A DNA stretch of 64,000 bases, taken from Lycorma delicatula. Taxonomy: Eukaryota; Arthropoda; Insecta; Hemiptera; Fulgoridae. The DNA lies in assembly GCF_047948215.1 (NCBI RefSeq), contig NC_134455.1:321276147-321340146 (forward strand), written 5' to 3'. This document shows positions 1 through 9,609 of the stretch, piece by piece. A program made the translations under genes and the position numbers. Within the stretch, counting starts at the first letter, position 1. The number at the start of each line of letters is the position of its first letter. The notes under the pieces are model-generated. The model was not told the origin of the DNA, ran no database searches, and worked only from the letters and a program-made list of their open reading frames with translations.

Positions 1-290
1 ATTAGGAAAAACAAATCATAAAATTCAAAGGAACCCTTTTCCATAAAAAATATATGAATTCTATATTAACTGCATGGAAATTATAAATCATAGTGTTAAT
101 TGATATCTTGAAAAACTTGAACAGTTTATTTTATAGACACTTAAAATTTCAATAACTATATTCTGGAATGTTTTTTTCTCACTTTTACCTGTTCTGCCTT
201 CAGCAATCCATTGAAGTATTGCTTATGTCGATGAAAGAGGATGATATTAACTGCACTTAATTGAAACCCAACCTTAAAACTTCTCTTATT

Positions 291-1050
291 AGTGGATGAA
301 CCCTGTAACTGTCGACTTGTAAATCAGCTTATTTGGAAAGAAACTTTTACCACTGAACCAACCAGGTGGATATTCTAGAATGTTAAAAAATGATAATTGT
401 TCAAATTTATATAAAATTACAAACAACAATACAAATTTATATTAGAAATAAAAATTTATTTTTATGGAAACTATATATTTATATTCCTTTAGTTTTATTT
501 AATATGTGTTAAATAAGATTAGATGTTTTCTTTTTTAATGCTAATTTTTATAAATCTTATTAAATAGTAATTCACTTTCCAAAATCCAGGTAATTTAGAC
601 ATAATTTTTTAATTATCTTTAAAACAATATAAAATAGTAATTATCACACTCTATTTTCAGCAAACCCTCTAAAATTTGATGACAGATTAGATGTTTCTAA
701 AATCTCTTGAAATAAACAAAAATATTAACAACTGATTTCCTGACAGATTAATTAAAGTAGTTTATACCTATAATTTTTTCAATAATTATAATATAATAAA
801 AAAAAATATTACATAAATTATTTGATTTTTACATTAAAATTATTTATAAAAATAAATATGTTAATTACATTATTAATGAAATCAGTTGGGTAAGATTTTT
901 GTAATGTTATTTTTTGCTTCTCTTATGGAACCCTGAAACATTGTGTACAATCTGTCAAATATATTTAACAAGTATTTTTTTTAAAGTGAGTTCTAAATTA
1001 TAAGAGTTTTTGACCTAGTGTCTTACTGTTTTATATGTAACAATCCTTTT
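291..1050 (+). repeat. 760-bp segment of long unit 1
   Basis: Sequence present in long units and absent from short ones. It lies between CTTCTCTTATT and TTTGAAAAAC; the right edge sits in a run of seven T, so the exact breakpoint is ambiguous by about two bases. It begins with AGTGGATGAACCCTG. The first roughly 280 bp resemble the unit's own right half from about 1449 (see the paralogy entry). It also contains a second CTTCTCTTAT followed by GGAACCCTG at 917-932, echoing its own left edge. This copy is the most diverged of the seven. Confidence 0.93.
350..376 (-). other. tRNA-promoter-like boxes (degenerate)
   Basis: On the minus strand of the 760-bp segment, TGGTTCAGTGG (TGGTATAGTGG in later copies) fits the tRNA A-box pattern TRGYNNANNNG. 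GGGTTCATCCA, ending near 293, is a poor B box (5 of 7 fixed positions). Box spacing is 59 bp, longer than in an ordinary tRNA. The paralogous region has TGTTTTAGTGG and ATTCAAGCC. No cloverleaf can be drawn and the shared A+T-rich body lies upstream of the boxes, unlike a normal SINE. Confidence 0.2.
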
Positions 1051-1369
1051 TTTGAAAAACAGTTATATTTTTATTACAGTAACTTTTGTGTTTTTGAGCA
1101 GAAGTAATGACACAATTATGAGAATTGTACACTACAGTTTATAATATCATTGTAATCTTTCAATAACTGTTGGTACTTTTAACACATGTGCGCATATGCT
1201 CACAAATATAAAATGAACGCAATTTCAGTCACCATACTTTCAAGTGTATTAATATTAAACGACAACCTTGATATTCTACAAAGAAATAAATAATTATAAA
1301 TCGCCCAAAACACTAAAACATGTGATGTTATTTGTATGTTAGTGGATAATGTTCATCTAATCATATCTA

Positions 1370-1381
1370 TAGGATATCCTA
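1370..1381. repeat. 12-bp palindrome TAGGATATCCTA
   Basis: TAGGATATCCTA is its own reverse complement. It lies between TCATATCTA and ACTGTGTGTCATCCTAAC and is present in every unit. It contains an EcoRV-type core and could bind a dimeric protein; nothing in the sequence identifies one. Confidence 0.7.
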
Positions 1382-1398
1382 ACTGTGTGTCATCCTAA

Positions 1399-1413
1399 CA
1401 AAACAAAACAAAA
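1399..1413 (+). repeat. CAAAA x3 microsatellite
   Basis: Three perfect CAAAA repeats, followed by CCAACAGC. The copy number is three in all units read, so this tract has not slipped despite about 37 copies. Confidence 0.75.
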
Positions 1414-1448
1414 CCAACAGCAATATTTAGTTTGTATTTTAATAGAAG

Positions 1449-1790
1449 GAGTACTCGGCTTGAATGCTGGAACACTTGAATTTAAAATCAGAGAATTTGG
1501 GTACCACTAAAACAACCTGGTGGATATTACTTTAAAAGAATGATGATTGCTAAAATTTATTTAAATGTTAAACAATACAAATTAATAATTTATATCCATG
1601 GATACTATACTAATTTAAAATTTATTTCCATGGATACTATATATTTATATTTAACTAGTTACAAATAAAATGATTTTCATAACGTCAGATGAGATTCTCT
1701 GTCATGCTTATTTGTATAAATATTAATTGCAAATATTTTTTCCCGAATAATAAATGTTTTTATAAACGTATTCATATAACACTCTGCAAA
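1449..1790 (+). repeat. Internal paralogue of the 760-bp segment
   Basis: This part of every unit aligns by eye with the first part of the 760-bp segment (291 to about 570), at an offset of about 1150 bp. Shared anchors are AGT..., CTTG..AAATCAG, TACCACT, CAACC.GGTGGATATT (361-374 against 1515-1528), then TTTATTT.AATG/ATTA, ACAATACAAATT, ATGGA.ACTATATATTTATATT and TTTATAAA.. further on. Divergence is far higher than between tandem copies, so this is an older duplication inside the long unit. The right limit is uncertain because the sequence becomes low-complexity A+T. Confidence 0.6.
1596..1641 (+). repeat. Short direct repeat, CCATGGATACTATA twice
   Basis: The 14-mer CCATGGATACTATA occurs at 1596-1609 and 1628-1641, 32 bp apart. 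Both are present in nearly every unit; one is lost in unit 19. The paralogous 760-bp segment has a single corresponding ATGGAAACTATATA, which suggests the doubling postdates the larger duplication. Confidence 0.8.
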
Positions 1791-1905
1791 ATTAAAAGGA
1801 AAAATACCCACAATTATTAAAAACCTTAATTTTTAAGAGTGTAAATATAAATAATTATACCACTAACGTTTAAAATATTACAAAAGATAATTATTACAAA
1901 CAATA

Positions 1906-1961
1906 ATTGTTTTAATGATATAACATTTAATAATTATTATTTTCTATATCATTAAAACAAT
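1906..1961. repeat. 17-bp perfect inverted repeat (hairpin)
   Basis: ATTGTTTTAATGATATA (1906-1922) and TATATCATTAAAACAAT (1945-1961) are exact reverse complements separated by 22 bp of A+T. The arms are present in all units I checked, and the few changes nearby fall in the loop (extra C at 1944 in unit 1). It could form a cruciform or RNA hairpin. It could also be the remnant of a very short terminal-inverted-repeat element, but I see no clear target-site duplication. Confidence 0.85.
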
Positions 1962-1980
1962 ACAAAAAAATTATACATTA

Positions 1981-1999
1981 AAAAAAACTAGGTTTTTTT
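1981..1999. repeat. A-run/T-run hairpin around CTAGG
   Basis: AAAAAAAC, TAG, GTTTTTTT forms a perfect 8-bp stem with a 3-base loop, 20 bp after the 17-bp inverted repeat. The number of A's before it varies between unit types (CATTAAAAAAAA or CATTTGAAAAAAA), but the stem is kept in all. Confidence 0.75.
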
Positions 2000-2009
2000 A
2001 TTATTCTTG

Positions 2010-2180
2010 TTAAAATTGATTAATACAATAGCTTAAATAAATATCAAATAATTTAACTTTTATCATTTCTTTATATATAGCATGAATTTTACAGCGATTT
2101 TCATACCCAAAAAGAGGTAATGCTATCATACTAGAAGCAAACATAAAACTAATAGACCAGTACCAATCTGTTTCTTTATG
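2010..2180 (-). pseudogene. Open minus-strand segment, 56 codons, unknown
   Basis: Stop-to-stop open frame on the minus strand just downstream of the exon-like relic, in all units read. It begins HKETDWYW, has the hydrophobic stretch MIALPLFGYENR and IYKEM, and ends before TAA. Differences between unit types change residues (for example P-L-F to P-F-F, A to V, K to Q, H to Y) without creating stops or frameshifts. The I codon ATT/ATA difference is silent. At this base composition roughly 9% of codons should be stops, so 56 open codons are unlikely by chance in one given frame (about half a percent), but many frames were available. It may be a third exon of the same relic. It has no obvious start, and no family is assigned. 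Confidence 0.3.
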
Positions 2181-2210
2181 TTACAACACAATAAAAATTT
2201 GATTCCACTA

Positions 2211-2628
2211 TCAGATCATGAACTCTATTGACAAACATTGCTTTGACCGGGAGGATTGCCACAACTGTTCTTCTAGGGTAATCACAAGATTAATCATAGT
2301 TGACCCTCGAGTGGTCATATGTGCTAATACATTTTCAGAGTAAGCTGCATAATAAGGCAGAAACCATTTACTAAACTGATTAGGAAAAACAAATCATAAA
2401 ATTCAAAGGAACCCTTTTCCATAAAAAATATATGAATTCTTTATTAACTGCATGGAAATTATAAATCATAGTGTTAATTGATATCTTGAAAAACTTGAAC
2501 AGTTTATTTTATAGACACTTAAAATTTCAATAACTATATTCTGGAATGTTTTTTTCTCACTTTTACCTGTTCTGCCTTCAGCAATCCATTGAAGTATTGC
2601 TTATGTCGATGAAAGAGGATGATATTAA
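2211..2628 (-). pseudogene. Relic of spliced gene: two exon-like segments
   Basis: Read on the minus strand, a 62-nt segment (2628-2567) follows an acceptor-like GTGCAG, stays open for 20 codons ending LLKAEQ, and stops at a strong donor CAG|GTAAAAGTGAG. A 191-bp intron-like stretch follows, ending TTTTTCCTAATCAG. Next comes a second open segment (2375-2211) in compatible phase 0, 54 codons starting FSKWFLPYYAAYSENVLAHM and ending in TGA. The two acceptors, the donor and the frame are kept in the units read. The pattern KAEQ..KW then LPYYAA...N..A recalls, from memory, uncharacterised animal proteins with RAER..NW and LPYFAA...N.YA. That match is unverified, and about nine residues would be missing. 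The unit boundary splits it, so one copy spans every pair of neighbouring units. There is no start codon or full-length gene. Probably a gene or transposon fragment carried by the satellite. Confidence 0.4.
2218..2343 (+). other. Small plus-strand ORF, 41 codons
   Basis: ATG to TAA on the plus strand, antisense to the exon-like relic. It is Cys/His-containing near the start (HCFDREDCHNC) and repeated in every unit. Changes seen in individual units (R to W, R to Q, D to N, R to K) all alter residues, and there is no ribosome-context or homology evidence, so I regard it as a chance ORF mirrored by the minus-strand frame. Confidence 0.15.
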
Positions 2629-3996
2629 CTGCACTTAATTGAAACCCAACCTTAAAACTTCTCTTATTTTTGAAAAACAGTTATATTTTTATTACAGTAC
2701 CTTTTGTGTTTTTGAGCCGAAGTAATGACACAATTATGAGAATTGTACACTACAGTTTATAATATCATTGTAATCTTTCAATAACTGTTGGTACTTTTAA
2801 CACATGTGCGCACATGCTCACAAATATAAAATGAACGCAATTTCAGTCACCATACTTTCAAGTGTATTAATATTAAACGACAACCTTGATATTCTACAAA
2901 GAAATAAATAATTATAAATCGCCCAAAACACTAAAACATGTGATGTTATTTGTATGTTAGTGGATAATGTTCATCTAATCATATCTATAGGATATCCTAA
3001 CTGTGTGTCATCCTAACAAAACAAAACAAAACCAACAGCAATATTTAGTTTGTATTTTAATAGAAGGAGTACTCGGCTTGAATGCTGGAACACTTGAATT
3101 TAAAATCAGAGAATTTGGGTACCACTAAAACAACCTGGTGGATATTACTTTAAAAGAATGATGATTGCTAAAATTTATTTAAATGTTAAACAATACAAAT
3201 TAATAATTTATATCCATGGATACTATACTAATTTAAAATTTATTTCCATGGATACTATATATTTATATTTAACTAGTTACAAATAAAATGATTTTCATAA
3301 CGTCAGATGAGATTCTCTGTCATGCTTATTTGTATAAATATTAATTGCAAATATTTTTTCCCGAATAATAAATGTTTTTATAAACGTATTCATATAACAC
3401 TCTGCAAAATTAAAAGGAAAAATACCCACAATTATTAAAAACCTTAATTTTTAAGAGTGTAAATATAAATAATTATACCACTAACGTTTAAAATATTACA
3501 AAAGATAATTATTACAAACAATAATTGTTTTAATGATATAACATTTAATAATTATTATTTTTATATCATTAAAACAATACAAAAAAATTATACATTAAAA
3601 AAAAACTAGGTTTTTTTATTATTCTTGTTAAAATTGATTAATACAATAGCTTAAATAAATATCAAATAATTTAACTTTTATCATTTCTTTATATATAGCA
3701 TGAATTTTACAGCGATTTTCATACCCAAAAAGAGGTAATGCTATCATACTAGAAGCAAACATAAAACTAATAGACCAGTACCAATCTGTTTCTTTATGTT
3801 ACAACACAATAAAAATTTGATTCCACTATCAGATCATGAACTCTATTGACAAACATTGCTTTGACCGGGAGGATTGCCACAACTGTTCTTCTAGGGTAAT
3901 CACAAGATTAATCATAGTTGACCCTCGAGTGGTCATATGTGCTAATACATTTTCAGAGTAAGCTGCATAATAAGGCAGAAACCATTTACTAAACTG
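2379..3996 (+). repeat. Unit 2, short type a
   Basis: Short unit of 1618 bp. The start marker is GAATTCTTTATT, as in every unit that directly follows a long one. The right part carries the a-type variants (CATT followed by nine A, AGCTTAAAT, AGAGGTAATG, ACTAATAG). Among short units these occur only here and in unit 3. Confidence 0.95.
2800..2817. repeat. 14-bp palindrome in 18-nt alternating tract
   Basis: CATGTGCGCACATG (2803-2816) is a perfect palindrome inside 18 bases of strictly alternating purine and pyrimidine. It is one of the few G+C-rich islands in the unit and contains GCGC. It is intact in every unit except unit 1, where a C-to-T change gives GCGCATATG. Such tracts can adopt Z-DNA under supercoiling. 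Any function is unproven. Confidence 0.8.
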
Positions 3997-5614
3997 ATTA
4001 GGAAAAACAAATCATAAAATTCAAAGGAACCCTTTTCCATAAAAAATATATGAATTCTATATTAACTGCATGGAAATTATAAATCATAGTGTTAATTGAT
4101 ATCTTGAAAAACTTGAACAGTTTATTTTATAGACACTTAAAATTTCAATAACTATATTCTGGAATGTTTTTTTCTCACTTTTACCTGTTCTGCCTTCAGC
4201 AATCCATTGAAGTATTGCTTATGTCGATTAAAGAGGATGATATAACCTGCACTTAATTGAAACCCAACCTTAAAACTTCTCTTATTTTTGAAAAACAGTT
4301 ATATTTTTATTACAGTACCTTTTGTGTTTTTGAGCCGAAGTAATGACACAATTATGAGAATTGTACACTACAGTTTATAATATCATTGTAATCTTTCAAT
4401 AACTGTTGGTACTTTTAACACATGTGCGCACATGCTCACAAATATAAAATGAACGCAATTTCAGTCACCATACTTTCAAGTGTATTAATATTAAACGACA
4501 ACCTTGATATTCTACAAAGAAATAAATAATTATAAATCGCCCAAAACACTAAAACATGTGATGTTATTTGTATGTTAGTGGATAATGTTCATCTAATCAT
4601 ATCTATAGGATATCCTAACTGTGTGTCATCCTAACAAAACAAAACAAAACCAACAGCAATATTTAGTTTGTATTTTAATAGAAGGAGTACTCGGCTTGAA
4701 TGCTGGAACACTTGAATTTAAAATCAGAGAATTTGGGTACCACTAAAACAACCTGGTGGATATTACTTTAAAAGAATGATGATTGCTAAAATTTATTTAA
4801 ATGTTAAACAATACAAATTAATAATTTATATCCATGGATACTATACTAATTTAAAATTTATTTCCATGGATACTATATATTTATATTTAACTAGTTACAA
4901 ATAAAATGATTTTCATAACGTCAGATGAGATTCTCTGTCATGCTTATTTGTATAAATATTAATTGCAAATATTTTTTCCCGAATAATAAATGTTTTTATA
5001 AACGTATTCATATAACACTCTGCAAAATTAAAAGGAAAAATACCCACAATTATTAAAAACCTTAATTTTTAAGAGTGTAAATATAAATAATTATACCACT
5101 AACGTTTAAAATATTACAAAAGATAATTATTACAAACAATAATTGTTTTAATGATATAACATTTAATAATTATTATTTTTATATCATTAAAACAATACAA
5201 AAAAATTATACATTAAAAAAAAACTAGGTTTTTTTATTATTCTTGTTAAAATTGATTAATACAATAGCTTAAATAAATATCAAATAATTTAACTTTTATC
5301 ATTTCTTTATATATAGCATGAATTTTACAGCGATTTTCATACCCAAAAAGAGGTAATGCTATCATACTAGAAGCAAACATAAAACTAATAGACCAGTACC
5401 AATCTGTTTCTTTATGTTACAACACAATAAAAATTTGATTCCACTATCAGATCATGAACTCTATTGACAAACATTGCTTTGACCGGGAGGATTGCCACAA
5501 CTGTTCTTCTAGGGTAATCACAAGATTAATCATAGTTGACCCTCGAGTGGTCATATGTGCTAATACATTTTCAGAGTAAGCTGCATAATAAGGCAGAAAC
5601 CATTTACTAAACTG
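3997..5614 (+). repeat. Unit 3, short type a with private cluster
   Basis: Short unit of 1618 bp with a-type right part. It has a private cluster of changes near 4228-4250 (CGATTAAAGAGG and GATATAACCTGC in place of CGATGAAAGAGG and GATATTAACTGC), found in no other unit. Confidence 0.95.
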
Positions 5615-7232
5615 ATTAGGAAAAACAAATCATAAAATTCAAAGGAACCCTTTTCCATAAAAAATATATGAATTCTATATTAACTGCATGGAAATTATAA
5701 ATCATAGTGTTAATTGATATCTTGAAAAACTTGAACAGTTTATTTTATAGACACTTAAAATTTCAATAACTATATTCTGGAATGTTTTTTTCTCACTTTT
5801 ACCTGTTCTGCCTTCAGCAATCCATTGAAGTATTGCTTATGTCGATGAAAGAGGATGATATTAACTGCACTTAATTGAAACCCAACCTTAAAACTTCTCT
5901 TATTTTTGAAAAACAGTTATATTTTTATTACAGTACCTTTTGTGTTTTTGAGCCGAAGTAATGACACAATTATGAGAATTGTACACTACAGTTTATAATA
6001 TCATTGTAATCTTTCAATAACTGTTGGTACTTTTAACACATGTGCGCACATGCTCACAAATATAAAATGAACGCAATTTCAGTCACCATACTTTCAAGTG
6101 TATTAATATTAAACGACAACCTTGATATTCTACAAAGAAATAAATAATTATAAATCGCCCAAAACACTAAAACATGTGATGTTATTTGTATGTTAGTGGA
6201 TAATGTTCATCTAATCATATCTATAGGATATCCTAACTGTGTGTCATCCTAACAAAACAAAACAAAACCAACAGCAATATTTAGTTTGTATTTTAATAGA
6301 AGGAGTACTCGGCTTGAATGCTGGAACACTTGAATTTAAAATCAGAGAATTTGGGTACCACTAAAACAACCTGGTGGATATTACTTTAAAAGAATGATGA
6401 TTGCTAAAATTTATTTAAATGTTAAACAATACAAATTAATAATTTATATCCATGGATACTATACTAATTTAAAATTTATTTCCATGGATACTATATATTT
6501 ATATTTAACTAGTTACAAATAAAATGATTTTCATAACGTCAGATGAGATTCTCTGTCATGCTTATTTGTATAAATATTAATTGCAAATATTTTTTCCCGA
6601 ATAATAAATGTTTTTATAAACGTATTCATATAACACTCTGCAAAATTAAAAGGAAAAATACCCACAATTATTAAAAACCTTAATTTTTAAGAGTGTAAAT
6701 ATAAATAATTATACCACTAACGTTTAAAATATTACAAAAGATAATTATTACAAACAATAATTGTTTTAATGATATAACATTTAATAATTATTATTTTTAT
6801 ATCATTAAAACAATACAAAAAAATTATACATTTGAAAAAAACTAGGTTTTTTTATTATTCTTGTTAAAATTGATTAATACAATAGTTGAAATAAATATCA
6901 AATAATTTAACTTTTATCATTTCTTTATATATAGCATGAATTTTACAGCGATTTTCATACCCAAAAAAAGGTAATGCTATCATACTAGAAGCAAACATAA
7001 AACTTATAGACCAGTACCAATCTGTTTCTTTATATTACAACACAATAAAAATTTGATTCCACTATCAGATCATGAACTCTATTGACAAACATTGCTTTGA
7101 CCGGGAGGATTGCCACAACTGTTCTTCTAGGGTAATCACAAGATTAATCATAGTTGACCCTCGAGTGGTCATATGTGCTAATACATTTTCAGAGTAAGCT
7201 GCATAATAAGGCAGAAACCATTTACTAAACTG
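5615..7232 (+). repeat. Unit 4, short type r' (r-like)
   Basis: Short unit of 1618 bp. It has the r-type combination GAATGCTGG, CATTTGAAAAAAA, AGTTGAAAT, AAAAGGTAATG, GAAGCAAAC, ACTTATAG. It keeps GAATTTTACAG where other r units have GAATTTGACAG, so it is an early or intermediate form of r. Confidence 0.95.
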
Positions 7233-9609
7233 ATTAGGAAAAACAAATCATAAAATTCAAAGGAACCCTTTTCCATAAAAAATATATGAATTCTATATTA
7301 ACTGCATGGAAATTATAAATCATAGTGTTAATTGATATCTTGAAAAACTTGAACAGTTTATTTTATAGACACTTAAAATTTCAATAACTATATTCTGGAA
7401 TGTTTTTTTCTCACTTTTACCTGTTCTGCCTTCAGCAATCCATTGAAGTATTGCTTATGTCGATGAAAGAGGATGATATTAACTGCACTTAATTGAAACC
7501 CAACCTTAAAACTTCTCTTATTAGTGGATGAACCCTGTAACTGTCGACTTGTGAATCAGCTGATTTGGAAAGAAACTTTTACCACTATACCAACCAGGTG
7601 GATATTCTAGAATGTTAAAAAATGATAATTGTTCAAATTTATTTAAAATTACAAACAACAATACAAATTTATATTAGAAATAAAAATTTATTTTTATGGA
7701 AACTATATATTTATATTCCTTTAGTTTTATTTAATATGTGTTAAATAAGATTAGATGTTTTCTTTTTTAATGCTAATTTTTATAAATCTTATTAAATAGT
7801 AATTCACTTTCCAAAATCCAGGTAATTTAGACATAATTTTTTAATTATCTTTAAAACAATATAAAATAGTAATTATCACACTCTATTTTCGGCAAACCCT
7901 CTAAAATTTGATGACAGATTAGATGTTTCTAAAATCTCTTGAAATAAACAAAAATATTAACAACTGATTTCCTGACAGATTAATTAAAGTAGTTTATACC
8001 TATAATTTTTTCAATAATTATAATATAATAAAAAAAAATATTACATAAATTATTTGATTTTTACATTAAAATTATTTATAAAAATAAATATGTTAATTAC
8101 ATTATTAATGAAATCAGTTGGGTAAGATTTTTGTAATGTTATTTTTTGCTTCTCTTATGGAACCCTGAAACATTGTGTACAATCTGTCAAATATATTTAA
8201 CAAGTATTTTTTTTAAAGTGAGTTCTAAATTATAAGAGTTTTTGACCTAGTGTCTTACTGTTTTATATGTAACAATCCTTTTTTTGAAAAACAGTTATAT
8301 TTTTATTACAGTAACTTTTGTGTTTTTGAGCAGAAGTAATGACACAATTATGAGAATTGTACACTACAGTTTATAATATCATTGTAATCTTTCAATAACT
8401 GTTGGTACTTTTAACACATGTGCGCACATGCTCACAAATATAAAATGAACGCAATTTCAGTCACCATACTTTCAAGTGTATTAATATTAAACGACAACCT
8501 TGATATTCTACAAAGAAATAAATAATTATAAATCGCCCAAAACACTAAAACATGTGATGTTATTTGTATGTTAGTGGATAATGTTCATCTAATCATATCT
8601 ATAGGATATCCTAACTGTGTGTCATCCTAACAAAACAAAACAAAACCAACAGCAATATTTAGTTTGTATTTTAATAGAAGGAGTACTCGGCTTGAATGCT
8701 GGAACACTTGAATTTAAAATCAGAGAATTTGGGTACCACTAAAACAACCTGGTGGATATTACTTTAAAAGAATGATGATTGCTAAAATTTATTTAAATGT
8801 TAAACAATACAAATTAATAATTTATATCCATGGATACTATACTAATTTAAAATTTATTTCCATGGATACTATATATTTATATTTAACTAGTTACAAATAA
8901 AATGATTTTCATAACGTCAGATGAGATTCTCTGTCATGCTTATTTGTATAAATATTAATTGCAAATATTTTTTCCCGAATAATAAATGTTTTTATAAACG
9001 TATTCATATAACACTCTGCAAAATTAAAAGGAAAAATACCCACAATTATTAAAAACCTTAATTTTTAAGAGTGTAAATATAAATAATTATACCACTAACG
9101 TTTAAAATATTACAAAAGATAATTATTACAAACAATAATTGTTTTAATGATATAACATTTAATAATTATTATTTTTATATCATTAAAACAATACAAAAAA
9201 ATTATACATTAAAAAAAACTAGGTTTTTTTATTATTCTTGTTAAAATTGATTAATACAATAGCTTAAATAAATATCAAATAATTTAACTTTTATCATTTC
9301 TTTATATATAGCATGAATTTTACAGCGATTTTCATACCCAAAAAGAGGTAATGCTATCATACTAGAAGCAAACATAAAACTAATAGACCAGTACCAATCT
9401 GTTTCTTTATGTTACAACACAATAAAAATTTGATTCCACTATCAGATCATGAACTCTATTGACAAACATTGCTTTGACCGGGAGGATTGCCACAACTGTT
9501 CTTCTAGGGTAATCACAAGATTAATCATAGTTGACCCTCGAGTGGTCATATGTGCTAATACATTTTCAGAGTAAGCTGCATAATAAGGCAGAAACCATTT
9601 ACTAAACTG
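7233..9609 (+). repeat. Unit 5, long type L
   Basis: Long unit of 2377 bp. The 760-bp segment has TGAATCAGCTGATTT and ACTATACCAACC. It is followed by AACTTTTGTG and GAGCAGAAG, the L-specific pair. The right part is a-type (CATTAAAAAAAA, AGCTTAAAT, TTTATGTTAC). Confidence 0.95.
7523..8282 (+). repeat. 760-bp segment of long unit 5
   Basis: Same 760-bp segment at the same place in the unit. It carries TGAATCAGCTGATTT and TTCGGCAAACC and includes the SalI sequence GTCGAC. Confidence 0.93.

Larger units (their letters stand above)
1..2378 (+). repeat. Unit 1, long type L (divergent)
   Basis: This long unit carries the 760-bp segment. It is the most divergent long copy: the segment has TCAGCTTATTT, ACTGAACCAACC, TTTATATAAAATT and TTCAGCAAACC where later copies have TCAGCTGATTT, ACTATACCAACC, TTTATTTAAAATT and TTCGGCAAACC. 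Its 14-bp palindrome is broken (GCGCATATG). A single C is inserted in the hairpin loop at 1944. The right part is a-type: CATTAAAAAAAA, AGCTTAAAT, AGAGGTAATG, GAAGCAAAC, ACTAATAG. Confidence 0.95.

Noticed and set aside
1981..2000. A Helitron 3' end (hairpin with CTAG).
   Set aside because: CTAG lies inside the hairpin loop rather than after it, and no TC 5' end or Rep/helicase coding sequence is present.
2070..2202. A spliced-leader or snRNA gene: TATA-like TTTATATATA, donor-like AGGTAATG and Sm-like AATTTGA on the plus strand.
   Set aside because: The donor-to-Sm distance (about 80 nt) is long, no convincing stem-loops flank the Sm-like site, and no known snRNA sequence is recognisable.
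2226..2246. A CENP-B-box-like site around TTGACCGGGA.
   Set aside because: Only about six of the nine essential positions match, so it is not a credible box.
2218..2343. A 41-codon plus-strand ORF with several Cys/His residues, repeated in every unit.
   Set aside because: Substitutions between units all alter residues, it is antisense to a better supported relic, and its length is within chance. Listed only at low confidence.
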